From the NCBI GenBank assembly GCA_029688905.1, contig JARULB010000006.1:1-64000 (forward strand): DNA of 64,000 nucleotides, written 5' to 3'. This DNA is from Balneolales bacterium ANBcel1. Its GTDB lineage: Bacteria > Bacteroidota > Rhodothermia > Balneolales > Natronogracilivirgulaceae. The notes under the pieces were generated by a model. The model searched no databases, was not told where the DNA came from, and worked only from the letters and a program-made list of their open reading frames with translations. Of this stretch, positions 37,516 through 48,265 are shown one piece after another (the first letter of the stretch is position 1; each line of letters opens with the position of its first letter). A program made the translations under genes and the position numbers.

Positions 37516-40500
37516 ATGTCCACAGTCCGTTTATTTCAACAACCCCGCTTCTTCCTGCTCACCCTTTTTATCATCGGCCTGATGGCCCCGGCGGTTACCG
37601 TGCCCTCGGCTTTTGCCGGCGGCTCCCACTGGTCACCGGAGGACATCGTCAGCCAGGAACGAGCCGGGCAGTTTGCATTTTCCCCCGACGGGACAATAAT
37701 CGCATGGGTCAAAACCCGTAATTCAAGTGAGAAGGACCGCAATGTCACGGACTTGTACCTGACCCGCCTGGACCGCACTGCGGGCAACAGTCCATCCGGC
37801 GGCCGCTCCGCTGGTGCCTCTTCGGAGGACGAAGCTTCATTTCTGACCATACGCCTGACCCGCTCCGAAGAGTCGGACCGCAACCCCTTTTTCTCCCGCG
37901 ACGGTAATCTGCTCTATTTTCTTTCATCCCGCGATAACGGCAACAAACTGTGGGCCATGAATCTCCATGGAGGAGAACCGTATGAGGTGCATGAATTTGA
38001 CGAAGGGATCCGTAGCGTTCAGCAGCTCGAGGACGGCACCATCACCTTTCTGTCTGATGAGGGCGACCTGCTTATCGAGACTGAACGAAAGGACCGGGAA
38101 GACAACACGCAGGTGATCGAAGATACCGTCACATTCAAACCTGTGCGGCTTTTTTCATTTGATCCGGATTCACGGCAGGTCCGCCGCCTTACCGACAACC
38201 TGTTCCCGATTTCCACCTACGCGGTTTCGGACGACGGGCGCTTCGCCGTAACCGGGCACACCCGCAGCCCCCATTACGGCGCCGATGCCCATCCGCCCCC
38301 CTCCTACTTTTTCTGGGACCTTGAAACCGGCAAACGAATACGCATTTTGCAGGGGATGCAGACCCCCGGAAACTTCTCATTCACCGACGACAATCGGGGC
38401 GTCTATTTTTCTGCTGTGACCTCATCCGACCCCCAGTGGAGCGGTGCCGGTATCTCCGAACTCTATTATATGGAGATTCCGGAGGATGAACCGCTTGCGC
38501 GGATTATGGAAGCTCACGCGACCAACGCACGGGCCGAAGCCGAGTCAGCTAGCAGCAAACCCCATCCTGCCCGCATCGGCCAGGCGAACAATCGGGAAGC
38601 GGAGGTGTCCGGCAATGCGGATACGGCGGACAACCGTCAGGCCGGCAAAGGGCGTACCACAGATGCCGGTGCCGGTTCGAAGCCGGGAAGCGATGAGCCG
38701 AATGGTGGCGGCAACGTTGACCGATTCGGATTTCTGCCACCCGGCGAAGTGCCCGATGGCCCTCTGAGTGTAGTGAAGGTCCCGCTGGATTGGGACTGGG
38801 CCCTCGGCTCCGGCTATCATGTACTCGGTAATGATGTTCTCGCATCGCTGGCCGATGGACCGACCCGCAAACTGGCCCATTACGAACGTCGTGGCAACGG
38901 AGAATGGCGCAAACGAGAGGTAGATGCCGGAAAGCACAACGGGCGTGTGGCTATCGCCGCCATCGCGGAAGACCATTCGAACATGGTATTCGTCCATTCC
39001 ACCGCCTCAACCATGCCGCAGTACCGAATCGGGGAGCTCGATGTGCGCCGCCGCAGCGCACAGCTTTCCGAGGGCAAAGAGCTGTTCCAACTGAACAGCG
39101 GGTTGCGGGACAAGCACATAGCAAAAACCGAGATTTTTCGCTGGACCGGGGCCGAAGGCACCGAGGTAAACGGCATTCTCTACTACCCGGAAAACTACGA
39201 TCCCGAACGCCGTTATCCGCTTACCGTGGCGATTCGCGGCGGACCCGCCGCCGTTACCCTCGACTGGTGGAATATGAGCTGGGCCTATTTCCCGCACATC
39301 CTGTCACAAAAGGAATCGTTTGTACTGATGCCCAATTACCACGGCTCTTCCAGCCACGGACTGGAGTTCGTGGAGTCGATCAAGGGCCGCTATTATGAGC
39401 TGGAACTGATCGATATCGTCAACGGGATCCAAACCCTGGACGAGCAGGGCAAGATCGATACAGATTCGCTCGGGGTGATGGGCTGGTCGAACGGATCCAT
39501 CCTCAGTATCGCGCTTTCGATTGAATATCCGGAGATGTTCCGGGTGGTCGGGGCGGGAGCCGGCAACGTGAACTGGATCTCCGATTACGGGACCTGCATG
39601 TTCGGTGTCCGATTCGACCAAAGTTATATCGGCGGAGCGCCCTGGGACAGTACCGGCGCCCTGTTTTACAACACGGCATACATCGAGAAATCGCCGATCT
39701 TCCGGATGGACCAGGTCAGGGCTCCAACCATTATCTTTTTCGGCAGCGAGGATCGCGCCGTGCCGCGTGATCAGGGATGGGAGCATTATCGTGCGCTTCA
39801 ACAGATTGGCCGGGCACCCGTCCGTTTCCTTTGGTTCCCCGGTCAGCCGCACAGCCTGCAGAAACTGACGCACCAGACCCGCAAACTGAAGGAGGAGATC
39901 GCCTGGTTCGACCGATATCTGTTCGGCACCTACGAAGAGCCGAACCGGGCCTTCAAGGATGACAGCCCACTGGCCGAACTGCTGAAGCGTGACAGCCTGG
40001 CCAGCCACGGCGGATATTACGGCGTCCGCAACAGCGACAAACTGATTCCCGAAGTAGTGCCGATCGGATCAGCGCAAAACGGAAACAGCGGGTTCCCGGA
40101 AGGGTCGGCCATCGGACGCTTCCAGGTCACCAACAAGCAGTTCCAGGCGTTTGATCCCGAGCATGAGTTCCATCCCCTCATGGGTAATCACCCTGTGCGG
40201 TATGTGACGGTGGATCAGGCCAGGGCCTACGCCGATTGGCTCAGCGGTCATACCGGTCAGACCTGGCGCCTGCCCAACGCCGATGAGGCTGAAATCCTGC
40301 ACCGGGCAGCGCACCGTGCCGGAGCCCGGCAGAACACGCTGAACCGACTGGCCGGTTACGACATCACCGTGGACGAAGTGCAGCTGCTGCGAAGCAAAAC
40401 AGATCTGCTGCCACCCGACAGACTCATCACCCAGGCCGGCAGTTTTGGTCCCGTGACCGTCGGAGAGGCGGAGATATACGACCTTGGCGGAAATGTAACG

Positions 40501-40689
40501 GAGTGGGTGGATACCGGTGCGAAGGGAACCGGGACCGCCAAAACAGGCGACAACAGCCGCGGGGTTCACGCGACTGACACCTCCCCGGCCGTTTACGGAT
40601 TCAGCGCTATCGACTTTGTCGACAAGCGTGACGCATCACGTCCGCCGCCCAGGCTCTCTTTCACCGGATTCCGGTTGATTCGCGAGTAA
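37516..40689 (+). CDS. S9 prolyl-oligopeptidase-type peptidase fused to an FGE/SUMF1-like domain
   Basis: A 1057-residue exported protein. The signal peptide is MSTVRLFQQPRFFLLTLFII..., cleaved near AFAGGS. A WD40/TolB-like propeller (EDIVSQERAGQFAFSPDGTIIAW) is followed by the alpha/beta hydrolase domain with Ser658 in GWSNGS, Asp746 in SEDRAVP and His779 in GQPHSLQ. A disordered Gly/Asn/Ala-rich insert of ~80 residues sits near residues 335-410. From about 840-866 to the end lies a formylglycine-generating-enzyme-like domain (IGRFQVTNKQFQAF, RLPNADEAEILHRA, YDLGGNVTEWVD, FTGFRLIRE). That region has no cysteine, so it cannot do the cysteine-dependent FGE reaction; binding is likelier. An ATG at 37477 is a possible earlier start. 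It is monocistronic on the plus strand. Confidence 0.88.
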   Translation: MSTVRLFQQPRFFLLTLFIIGLMAPAVTVPSAFAGGSHWSPEDIVSQERAGQFAFSPDGTIIAWVKTRNSSEKDRNVTDLYLTRLDRTAGNSPSGGRSAGASSEDEASFLTIRLTRSEESDRNPFFSRDGNLLYFLSSRDNGNKLWAMNLHGGEPYEVHEFDEGIRSVQQLEDGTITFLSDEGDLLIETERKDREDNTQVIEDTVTFKPVRLFSFDPDSRQVRRLTDNLFPISTYAVSDDGRFAVTGHTRSPHYGADAHPPPSYFFWDLETGKRIRILQGMQTPGNFSFTDDNRGVYFSAVTSSDPQWSGAGISELYYMEIPEDEPLARIMEAHATNARAEAESASSKPHPARIGQANNREAEVSGNADTADNRQAGKGRTTDAGAGSKPGSDEPNGGGNVDRFGFLPPGEVPDGPLSVVKVPLDWDWALGSGYHVLGNDVLASLADGPTRKLAHYERRGNGEWRKREVDAGKHNGRVAIAAIAEDHSNMVFVHSTASTMPQYRIGELDVRRRSAQLSEGKELFQLNSGLRDKHIAKTEIFRWTGAEGTEVNGILYYPENYDPERRYPLTVAIRGGPAAVTLDWWNMSWAYFPHILSQKESFVLMPNYHGSSSHGLEFVESIKGRYYELELIDIVNGIQTLDEQGKIDTDSLGVMGWSNGSILSIALSIEYPEMFRVVGAGAGNVNWISDYGTCMFGVRFDQSYIGGAPWDSTGALFYNTAYIEKSPIFRMDQVRAPTIIFFGSEDRAVPRDQGWEHYRALQQIGRAPVRFLWFPGQPHSLQKLTHQTRKLKEEIAWFDRYLFGTYEEPNRAFKDDSPLAELLKRDSLASHGGYYGVRNSDKLIPEVVPIGSAQNGNSGFPEGSAIGRFQVTNKQFQAFDPEHEFHPLMGNHPVRYVTVDQARAYADWLSGHTGQTWRLPNADEAEILHRAAHRAGARQNTLNRLAGYDITVDEVQLLRSKTDLLPPDRLITQAGSFGPVTVGEAEIYDLGGNVTEWVDTGAKGTGTAKTGDNSRGVHATDTSPAVYGFSAIDFVDKRDASRPPPRLSFTGFRLIRE

Positions 40690-40783
40690 TGACGTGAGAG
40701 GAACCCGATGCGCATTCGAATGGGAGGCCAACCGTCCGCGTCGTTCCGGTGACTTGCGAGTAACGCCGGGAGGAAAACTACGG

Positions 40784-40807
40784 GGCGGAACGCACTGATG
40801 TTCCGCC
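40784..40807 (-). terminator. Hairpin between convergent S9-FGE and Bor-like genes
   Basis: GGCGGAAC (40784-40791) pairs with GTTCCGCC (40800-40807) around an 8-base loop. On the minus strand it is followed after six bases by TTTT. It is a plausible terminator for the Bor-like gene, weak by T-run standards. Confidence 0.45.
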
Positions 40808-40818
40808 TCCGAAGCAAA

Positions 40819-41271
40819 TTACCTGAAATTCAGAAAGATCGGGCTCTGCAGCTCGGCAGCCAGTGCAGCGGCTTTCTCGAAAGCGGCCAGGCACTCCTGC
40901 TGCGATTCGGCGCAACCCGGGATTACATGTGCTTCCATCGGCTCACCATCACTGCCGAATGCATAACGATCCGAGGATGCCGCGCAGGTGATTTCGATCG
41001 TCATCGGCGTATAGATACTGAATGACAGGATCGCCACAACCTGATTCAAAAAAGACAGTTTGGTTTCTACCTTTGCGACACCGTCGCTGCAATAGCGCTG
41101 TGCTTCGATGGCATCGTCGAGCGTTATCAGCCCGTTTATCAGCGTGGAATGCCAATTCTCCGTATGCACCTCTCCGGATTCCGGCAGCCCGGTTGTGACC
41201 TGCGCATGGTAACATCCGGTCAAAAAAAGCACCACGATAATCATGGTGGCAGATAGCATCATCCTTTTCAT
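40819..41271 (-). CDS. Bor-family-like lipoprotein
   Basis: A 150-residue lipoprotein with lipobox LTGC (Cys20). Residues 25-100 match the Bor (lambda Bor/Iss) pattern: TGLPESGEVHTENWHSTLINGL, then a Cys region (AQRYCSDGVAKVETKLSFLN), then IYTPMTIEITCA. Bor is an outer-membrane lipoprotein linked to serum survival in lysogens of phage lambda. Chromosomal Bor-like proteins are common in other phyla and their role is unknown. The C-terminal ~45 residues add two more cysteines. ATG 41271 is preceded by GGGGAG. It is convergent with the S9-FGE gene. Confidence 0.75.
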   Translation of the reverse strand: MKRMMLSATMIIVVLFLTGCYHAQVTTGLPESGEVHTENWHSTLINGLITLDDAIEAQRYCSDGVAKVETKLSFLNQVVAILSFSIYTPMTIEITCAASSDRYAFGSDGEPMEAHVIPGCAESQQECLAAFEKAAALAAELQSPIFLNFR

Positions 41272-41807
41272 AACTCCCCATTTTTTTTTGTTTGTCGCCG
41301 GTCTCCATCTATTCCGGAAGAGATCGAGCTGTTTTTGTTTCAGGCTCCGGTTGCCTGTTATGCTTGAAACCATCATTCATCGCCCGGGAACTCCCGAGTG
41401 ATAACAGGATACATCGCTCCGCCCCATCCGTTTTGACAAGGTCCGCATCAATGCTTATCATGCTGATCCCCGTTCGGTCATTTTCCGGAAAATCCATGTC
41501 CCGTTCGGCAGATCGCTGCCCCCCGGACGATGATTCGACTGAGCTAATAAAACTTGATGCTAATTCTCCAGTTACCTGTACCGCAACCAAATATACCAAC
41601 AAACCAATTCTCGTTTGCTGTTTTTTTGGGAACAGCACCCTCCGATTTCACTTCATCAACTGTGCTTCCGATGGACTCTATATCCATATCCATGATAAAT
41701 CGGCCTCCGCTTTAGGATACCCCGGTTCATCCTCTCATGGAAATTATCGAGTCATCATCCCGGAAAAACCAGGCAGCCTGCCTGAAACAACGAACTAACC
41801 ATTGCCT
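41272..41807. other. Divergent intergenic region Bor-like / acidic repeat protein
   Basis: This 536-bp region must carry promoters for both flanking genes. Apart from the doubtful small frame at 41309-41638 I see no gene, hairpin or repeat that stands out. Confidence 0.45.
41309..41638 (-). CDS. Doubtful small exported protein
   Basis: A 109-residue frame starting at GTG 41638. The N-terminus has a positively charged start (KKQQTR) and a hydrophobic stretch (IGLLVYLVAVQVTG) like a signal peptide, and GGAGG abuts the GTG. Against it: the SD-start spacing is zero, third codon positions are less GC-rich than in neighbouring genes, and the C-terminal half resembles no family. Listed only as a possibility. 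Confidence 0.22.
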   Translation of the reverse strand: MLFPKKQQTRIGLLVYLVAVQVTGELASSFISSVESSSGGQRSAERDMDFPENDRTGISMISIDADLVKTDGAERCILLSLGSSRAMNDGFKHNRQPEPETKTARSLPE

Positions 41808-44402
41808 ATGAAACCCCTCCGTATACTGCTTGCAACGATTCTTGTCACCACCTTTGCCTCTCAAATCACATCCGCACAGGAGTTCCTGTACGCTGGCGGG
41901 CCGCTCAACGAAACCTCCAGCTGGGTGGAAAACGGCGGTGCTCACCCCGACGATTTTTCTACTCCGGGACAGCAATTCCGTATATCGGACCATGATCCGC
42001 ATACCGATGGCGACTGGACCCTTTCGGGGGAAGGAAGCTCGCTGATCATCGACACGGATGAAGACATAGTGTTTGCAGCCGGTTATACGGTGACCCTGGA
42101 TGGTATCACCATCTCGTTTACGGGTAATGCGGGTGGCGACCTTGAAGCGCAGGGGGATCTCACTCTGGCAGGTACTATTGCCTGGGAGTACGACGACACC
42201 GGGGATGTCTGGAGTTTCGATTACCGGGATGACGGCGACCAGACCATCACCGCCGGCGAAGAGGCGCACCTCCTGGTTTACAATTTCCGCTCTGACAAGG
42301 AAGAGGGCTCCTTGGATCTGGTGGCCGCGGAACCGGGCGGAACCGTACTCCAGACCTATAACAACTTCCGCACCAACTATCGCGACGGGTCGCTCTTCCG
42401 CGACAACGGCAACCGGATTGTCGTAGGCGACGACATCCGTATTCGTGGCGGCGCTGATAATTACGATTTCACAGGTACTCTCGAACACCGGGTGCACGAC
42501 GGCAACTCCGACTATGAAGAGGTTGTCGCCGAACTGAACAATCTGTACATCCATGTCCGTGGCGACGGTAACCCCCGTTTTCGTGATGATGAGGAGTATA
42601 CCCGGGATATCATTATCCGGTCGGACCTTATCGTGGATATGGAAAGCAGCGGCGACTTCGAGTTCAATGATGTCCGGCTCACCATCGGCGAAGACTTCCG
42701 GATCACCCATCATCGTCCAGCCGGCACCGGTGACGACGACGACGCCGAAATGGACATGGATGACGCGGAAATCCATGTCGGGGGCGATTTTATCGTGTCC
42801 GTCTCCAAAGAGGAACCGGACGGTGATGAAAACATCGACATGGACGACGCCGTGGTTCACGTAACCGGCAACTTGCAAATCACCGCCTCCGATAATGGAG
42901 AGTTCGATTTCGACGCCTCATCCGTTACGGTGGAAGGGGATATGGAGCTGATCCAGACCGACTACGGCATCATCGACCTGGACGAGTCCGTGCTGGCTGT
43001 GGACGGCAACCTGCTTATCGATGTTAACGGATTCGAGGACTTTGAAATGGGTGAAGCAGTGGTTACCGTTGGCGGCCATATGGAGATCATCCATCACCGC
43101 CCGGAAGGTGCCGACGGCAACGGCGAAGTGGACGCGGATGATGTGACTATTGAAACCGGAGGCGACTTCATTATCCGCCTCTCAAAATTTGAAGAGGATG
43201 GTGACGAAAATATTGATATAGATAACGCCGTGGTTACCGTTGGCGGCAATTTTTACGTCTTTGCCGATGCAAACGGAGAGTTCGACCTGGACGATTCCCG
43301 TGTTACCGTTCCCGCTGGATATGTGCGGATGGAAGCCTCCGAAAACGGTATAATTGACCTGGATAACGGCACGCTTATCGTCCATGGTGACGTCACATTT
43401 GTTCTGGATGGATCCGGTGTCCTGGATCTGGACGACAGTATTCTGGAGCTTTCCGGCTCTCTTGTCGTTGATGCGCCGGTAGAAGCGGTTATCATGACCG
43501 ACGAGTTCACGGCACGCTTTTTCGGTGATTCCGACCAGTCGGTTTCCGGTTTGGCCGGGCGCCATTACCATGTGCTTGAAATCGACAAGGACGGCGGACA
43601 TGTAAGCCTTCCCCAGACCCTGACCGTCAACGAGCTCTTTTTTGCCACCCTGGAGAATAACGCCTCGCTGTCGGATGATGGCGGCAACATCCGCATCAGC
43701 CACTGGTTCGCTCTGCAGGGGCACGCGGAGAGTTTCGACCTGCAGGGATCTGTAACCCTGCTCGAAGTTCCGGAGCCTGTTGATGATGGCGAGGAAGCCG
43801 TTGCGAAACATGTGCCCGGTTCTCACGACACTGCGGACGATCCGCAGGGAGAGCTTCGGTTCGAATACCAGCAGGTGAGTCCGGTTGATGTAGCCTTCGA
43901 ACTGTTTGTACAGGCGGAAATGGACACCGCTTCGGCAGGCAACGCCGAGCTGTTCACCCTTTCGGAAATCAATGCCGTTGCATCGGGAACCGTACTGTTC
44001 TCCGAAGCCGCGCCGGTATTTCTGGTCCGCCAGCAGCCGGAAGGCCCCGCCGGCCAGGTGATTCTCTCCGAATTGACATGGCGGCTGCCTGATGATGATC
44101 CGTTCCCGACAGACAGCGAAACAACGCCCGGCGTTCCTGAGGAAATCAGCCTCGAACAAAATTATCCCAACCCGTTTAATCCGGCCACAACCATACGCTA
44201 TGAATTGCCGGAGCATTCTGATGTGAGACTGGCCGTATATGACCTGCTGGGCCGCCAGGTGGCGTCGCTTGTTCAGGGGCAGCGGGCAGCAGGCCGGCAC
44301 CAGATCACTTTCGATGCGTCGCATCTTTCAAGCGGTGCCTATATCTACCGGCTGGAGGCGGGCGGACTCACCCTGACCCGTCAGATGATGCTGCTCAAAT
44401 GA
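41808..44402 (+). CDS. Acidic repeat surface protein with C-terminal sorting domain
   Basis: An 864-residue exported protein (signal peptide [24 protein letters not shown]). The body is very rich in Asp and Glu and made of beta-strand-like units. A ~130-residue block at about 288-417 is repeated at 418-545 ([72 protein letters not shown]). The fold is probably a parallel beta-helix or stacked beta-solenoid with possible Ca2+ binding. The last ~85 residues are a sorting domain ([20 protein letters not shown] ... MMLLK). ATG 41808 is chosen over a TTG two codons earlier. Its 3' end overlaps the convergent nfo gene by 8 bp. Adhesion or matrix function is a guess. Confidence 0.85.
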   Translation: MKPLRILLATILVTTFASQITSAQEFLYAGGPLNETSSWVENGGAHPDDFSTPGQQFRISDHDPHTDGDWTLSGEGSSLIIDTDEDIVFAAGYTVTLDGITISFTGNAGGDLEAQGDLTLAGTIAWEYDDTGDVWSFDYRDDGDQTITAGEEAHLLVYNFRSDKEEGSLDLVAAEPGGTVLQTYNNFRTNYRDGSLFRDNGNRIVVGDDIRIRGGADNYDFTGTLEHRVHDGNSDYEEVVAELNNLYIHVRGDGNPRFRDDEEYTRDIIIRSDLIVDMESSGDFEFNDVRLTIGEDFRITHHRPAGTGDDDDAEMDMDDAEIHVGGDFIVSVSKEEPDGDENIDMDDAVVHVTGNLQITASDNGEFDFDASSVTVEGDMELIQTDYGIIDLDESVLAVDGNLLIDVNGFEDFEMGEAVVTVGGHMEIIHHRPEGADGNGEVDADDVTIETGGDFIIRLSKFEEDGDENIDIDNAVVTVGGNFYVFADANGEFDLDDSRVTVPAGYVRMEASENGIIDLDNGTLIVHGDVTFVLDGSGVLDLDDSILELSGSLVVDAPVEAVIMTDEFTARFFGDSDQSVSGLAGRHYHVLEIDKDGGHVSLPQTLTVNELFFATLENNASLSDDGGNIRISHWFALQGHAESFDLQGSVTLLEVPEPVDDGEEAVAKHVPGSHDTADDPQGELRFEYQQVSPVDVAFELFVQAEMDTASAGNAELFTLSEINAVASGTVLFSEAAPVFLVRQQPEGPAGQVILSELTWRLPDDDPFPTDSETTPGVPEEISLEQNYPNPFNPATTIRYELPEHSDVRLAVYDLLGRQVASLVQGQRAAGRHQITFDASHLSSGAYIYRLEAGGLTLTRQMMLLK

Positions 44403-45255
44403 TCTGAAGCGACCGCAGCCAGGCAATTTCCTGTTTCCAGCGGTCCGGTTCGGTGGTCTCGAGTATCATCGGGATGCCATCCAGGCGGTTGTCGTTCATG
44501 ATCAGCCGGAACGGCTCTTCTCCCATGGTACCGAGCCCAAGCGGGGCATGCCGGTCAACCCGGCTGCCCAGCTCCGATTTTGCATCGTTCAGGTGCATGC
44601 CTCGCAGCCATTTGAGTCCGATTACACGATCGGCCTCCTCCATCATCTCCCGGTACGCATCGGCTGTGCGCATGTCATATCCCGCCGCGTGCGCGTGGCA
44701 GGTATCAATGCAGAAGCCGACCCGCTCCTTGTCGCCGACCTGGTCGATAATCTCGGCCAGGTGTTCGAAGCGGTTGCCGAGGTTGCTCCCCTGACCGGCC
44801 GTATTCTCGAGCACCACCGCAACACCGGCGGTTTTATCCAGCATGATGTTGACGCTCTCGGCGATACGCACCAGGCACTCGGTTTCACTGATCTTGCGAA
44901 GATGGCTTCCCGGGTGGATGTTGATCTGGGGAATGCCCAGCTGCTCACAGCGCTGCATTTCATCCAGAAGGGCGGCGCGTGATTTTTCGATGCCCTCGCT
45001 TTCAGGGTGACCCGGATTGATCAAATAGCTGTTGTGCGGCAGTATCTGCCGGCCGGTAAAGCCCAGCTCTCCGCACCGCTCCCTGAAAGCTTCCACCGCT
45101 CCGGGATCGAGCGGTTTGGCCTTCCACTGCCGCTGGTTTTTCGTAAACAGGGCAAACGCGTTTGCCTCAATGGCACGGGCATTCAGAGGGGCGTTATCCA
45201 CCCCTCCTGCAGCACTCACATGCGCACCAATCCATTTTCCGGGATGTGCGGTCAT
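44395..45255 (-). CDS. nfo: Endonuclease IV (deoxyribonuclease IV)
   Basis: A 286-residue TIM-barrel AP endonuclease that cuts 5' to abasic sites in base excision repair. It begins [19 protein letters not shown]. Zn ligands are visible in [46 protein letters not shown] and [26 protein letters not shown]. The length is typical. It ends 8 bp inside the convergent acidic repeat protein gene and starts 26 bp after the S9 peptidase stop, so it may be co-transcribed with the peptidase. Confidence 0.97.
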   Translation of the reverse strand: MTAHPGKWIGAHVSAAGGVDNAPLNARAIEANAFALFTKNQRQWKAKPLDPGAVEAFRERCGELGFTGRQILPHNSYLINPGHPESEGIEKSRAALLDEMQRCEQLGIPQINIHPGSHLRKISETECLVRIAESVNIMLDKTAGVAVVLENTAGQGSNLGNRFEHLAEIIDQVGDKERVGFCIDTCHAHAAGYDMRTADAYREMMEEADRVIGLKWLRGMHLNDAKSELGSRVDRHAPLGLGTMGEEPFRLIMNDNRLDGIPMILETTEPDRWKQEIAWLRSLQII

Positions 45256-45281
45256 TGGTTTATCGCTGATCCGTGAATCTT

Positions 45282-47336
45282 TCAGTCCTGGTTGAGTTGA
45301 ACACCCAGCGCTTCAAGATCGAGCCAGGAGTCCGGTTTTACAGTTACGGGTTCTTCAGCCAGGAAGGTTTCGAACCAGCGAAGCATCCTCAGGTTGTAAT
45401 CAAAGCGGGAAGTAGAGTGCACGTTGCCGTGTCCTTCATCGGGATACCAGACCAGGCGAAGCGGCACTTCCGGCTTGCGAACCTTGATATGGCGGTACAA
45501 CTCCAGCGACTGGGCGGGGTGTACGCGGGTATCCTCTTCGCCATGCATGATGAGGAGCGGTGTTTGCGCGTTTTCTACATGATAAATCGGACTCCGTTCC
45601 AGGTTCCACTGCCAGTGATCCCAGAGGCGTTTGCGGGAATGAACCAGATAGAGCTCTTCGGGGATGTCGCTGGTGCCCCATTTGGAGATGTTGTTACTGA
45701 TGCCGACAAACATGACCCCGGCCGCAAAGCGGTGGGAATAGCGGGTCGACATCCATGCGGTGGCATATCCGCCGTAGGAGCCGCCGGTGACACCCACGCG
45801 ATCGGCATCGGTAATTCCCTGTCTGATCAGGTAATCGACGCCATCCACAATATCATCAAATTCGGCGCCGGCAAGGTCACTTTGGCTGGATTTGATAAAT
45901 TCGATTCCGCGCCCCGTGCTGCCCCGGTAGTTGGGATAGAACGTAGCGAATCCGCGGCCGGCGGCCACCTGGCCGGGCAGGGAATAGCCGGTAAGCCAGC
46001 CATTGCTGTAATGCGCTTCGGGTCCGCCGTGCACCATCACAATCGTGGGATAGGGTCCGCCGGTCTCTTCTACCGGGTAAATCAGCAGGCCTTCGATGTT
46101 ACGGCCGTCTCTCGCCTCATAGCTGACAACTACCTGGCGGCCCATGGGAACTTCATCCAGCCACTCGTTGGAATGGGTCAGGCGTACAAGTTCGTCGTTA
46201 TCGGCATCAAGAAGGTACACTTCAGAGGGATGGGACGGAGTCTGGACAGAAAAAACAACCGTACCGTCATCGGAAGTCACAAAACGGTTCAATACGGGAC
46301 TGTCGATGCCGAGCCGGCGCTCAAAGCCGGAGCCATCGGGGTTAATGGTACCGAATGAACGGGCGGTGCTTTCACTGGCGATAAATCGGATCTGGCCGTC
46401 ATCCGTCCAGTTGATCTGCTCGAATTTTCCATTGAAATCCGGGTAGATGTTTTCGGGGGTGCCGCCATCGCTTGATACGATCATAATGCGTCCGTCGATG
46501 GGATCGTGGATGCTGTTTCCGGCGCGAAGGGCCAGCAGGCTGCCGTCCGGACTCCAGGTTATCTGCCCCAGTTTCCCGGCGTTATCGATTTCGACGGTTA
46601 CCTCGGCGGTTTCCGGATCAACGATTTTGACCTGTTGAAACATGTAGTAGTCATCGATATTCGGGGTCGGGGTTTCCGAGATGGCCAGCCGGTCGCCGTT
46701 CGGGCTCCATGTCATGATGTAAATGGTGCCGTCGATCTGAATGCGGCGCGCTTCCGGATCGTCGGCAGTGAGATCGACCAGATACCCTTCCCGGTTTGGA
46801 ATATTCTCCTCATAAAAAGTCGGCTCATAAGGAAGCGGATTCTCGGGCAGGTCCAGCTGCTCCATGGAAATCACCGACAGCGCATTGCCGGAGGGATGCC
46901 AGCTATAGGCGGAAATGTTGCTGAAATGCGCATAAACCTGACTGATATCACCGGATACCGGATCAAGTTCATAGAGTGTGACAAAATCGTCATCCTCCTT
47001 GTTACTGGTGAAGGAGAAAGTGCCGTGATCCGGCCTGACAGCGATATTGCCGGCCCGGCTTTCCATTTCGATCTGCGTATGCGTGTCATCCTCCCGGTCG
47101 ATCAGGTAGAGTTCGGTGCGATTCCTTGCATTATCTTCGAGAGGATCGACCGGAACCGTTCGCGTGTAGAGGATGAAACGGGCATCCTGGGATATCTGAA
47201 TGGCCCCGACATTTTGGATGCTTGCCAGTTGCTGCGGGGTGAGGGGTTCTGCCTGAAGCGATCCCGCCCATACTGTCACAAGAGCGAAAATAGCGATATA
47301 AAACGTGATTCCTTTTGGTAACGATGTTTTTTTCAT
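45282..47336 (-). CDS. S9 family prolyl-oligopeptidase-type peptidase
   Basis: A 684-residue exported serine peptidase. A signal peptide ([20 protein letters not shown]..., cleaved near LQAE) is followed by a TolB-like propeller with repeated blade stretches ([53 protein letters not shown]). The alpha/beta hydrolase domain has Ser520 in [11 protein letters not shown], and acid and His near [12 protein letters not shown] and DEGHGNVH. This is the S9C/acylaminoacyl-peptidase-like type. It probably degrades oligopeptides in the periplasm. It is a distinct gene from the S9-FGE fusion and only distantly similar. Confidence 0.93.
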   Translation of the reverse strand: MKKTSLPKGITFYIAIFALVTVWAGSLQAEPLTPQQLASIQNVGAIQISQDARFILYTRTVPVDPLEDNARNRTELYLIDREDDTHTQIEMESRAGNIAVRPDHGTFSFTSNKEDDDFVTLYELDPVSGDISQVYAHFSNISAYSWHPSGNALSVISMEQLDLPENPLPYEPTFYEENIPNREGYLVDLTADDPEARRIQIDGTIYIMTWSPNGDRLAISETPTPNIDDYYMFQQVKIVDPETAEVTVEIDNAGKLGQITWSPDGSLLALRAGNSIHDPIDGRIMIVSSDGGTPENIYPDFNGKFEQINWTDDGQIRFIASESTARSFGTINPDGSGFERRLGIDSPVLNRFVTSDDGTVVFSVQTPSHPSEVYLLDADNDELVRLTHSNEWLDEVPMGRQVVVSYEARDGRNIEGLLIYPVEETGGPYPTIVMVHGGPEAHYSNGWLTGYSLPGQVAAGRGFATFYPNYRGSTGRGIEFIKSSQSDLAGAEFDDIVDGVDYLIRQGITDADRVGVTGGSYGGYATAWMSTRYSHRFAAGVMFVGISNNISKWGTSDIPEELYLVHSRKRLWDHWQWNLERSPIYHVENAQTPLLIMHGEEDTRVHPAQSLELYRHIKVRKPEVPLRLVWYPDEGHGNVHSTSRFDYNLRMLRWFETFLAEEPVTVKPDSWLDLEALGVQLNQD

Positions 47337-47431
47337 GGTACGCTTTTTAAATTAATACAGCGGATGGCCTGATGACAGCCCGCCATTGCGAATGAGATTC
47401 TATAGATAAGCAAAATAGGGGAATTTTCCAC

Positions 47432-47467
47432 AAAAAAACCCCGCCTCCGGTCAGGGAGACGAGGTTT
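47432..47467 (-). terminator. Rho-independent terminator of the response regulator gene
   Basis: On the minus strand a 12-bp stem (AACCTCGTCTCC with GGAGGCGGGGTT, two G-U pairs) around a short loop is followed by seven Ts. It starts about 37 bp after the regulator stop. Confidence 0.85.
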
Positions 47468-47503
47468 ATTGAATCGAGGTCTCTGTCGTATATCTCCGGT
47501 ACA

Positions 47504-48142
47504 CTATTCCATGTTGTCCGGATTTATTAACTTTTTGGAAATTCCTTTGGCGATAGCTTCGGAACGGGAATGCACTTGCAGTTTCTGGTAGATGTTGCGG
47601 ATGTGGTATCGCACACCATCCACAGAGAGAAAAATCTCTTTACCGATAGCGCTGTAAGAGCAGCCGGTTGCCAGCTTTTCGAGTATCTGGTGCTCGCGTC
47701 TGGTCAGTGTTTCATCCGAGCTGCCCTGGTGAAAGGTCTGAATCACCTTGCGTGCGATATTCGGGGTGATGGGTGATCCGCCCCTCCAGGCGTCTCGGAT
47801 GGCGTCGACGAGTTCTTCCGGACTCACTTTCTTCATGAGGTACCCCATGGCACCCGCTTTCAGGGCATCAAAAACATGCTGGTCGTCATCAAAAATGGTG
47901 GCCATGATCATCACCATTTTTGGGTAGTGTTCCCTGATGTTCCGAACCCCTTCGATACCGCTCATTCCTGGAAGTCCGATGTCCATGATCATCAGATCGA
48001 TGCGCTTCATATCTTCGGAGGCGAACGCCTCCTCGCAGGATCCGTAGCTGCCGACCACGTTCAGGTCGTCTTCGAGGGCTATGAATGTCTCCCAACCGTC
48101 CCGCATGTAGCGGTTGTCTTCAATGATTCCAACGTTTATCAC
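47504..48142 (-). CDS. NarL/LuxR-type response regulator
   Basis: A 212-residue regulator with an N-terminal REC domain (VGIIEDNRYMRDGW, phosphoacceptor Asp54 in IMDIGLPGMSG, conserved Lys in LMKKVSPEEL) and a C-terminal LuxR-type helix-turn-helix (LTRREHQILEKLATGCSYSAIGKEIFLSVDGVRYHIRNIYQKL). No ATG is suitably placed. The GTG at 48142, with GAAGAGC upstream, gives a standard REC N-terminus and puts the Asp at position 54 as expected. The cognate kinase gene ends 211 bp upstream. A strong hairpin lies in the gap, and a terminator follows the gene. Confidence 0.92.
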   Translation of the reverse strand: MINVGIIEDNRYMRDGWETFIALEDDLNVVGSYGSCEEAFASEDMKRIDLMIMDIGLPGMSGIEGVRNIREHYPKMVMIMATIFDDDQHVFDALKAGAMGYLMKKVSPEELVDAIRDAWRGGSPITPNIARKVIQTFHQGSSDETLTRREHQILEKLATGCSYSAIGKEIFLSVDGVRYHIRNIYQKLQVHSRSEAIAKGISKKLINPDNME

Positions 48143-48265
48143 GATAGTTCGCTCTTCAAATATTGGGTGCCGATACTGCACACTGTCTGTGTGTGTTTCA
48201 GCGGATTCCGTGTCTATGATATCAAATAAACGCAATGCTCCGGGCCTCCATGTTGCCGTGGTCAC

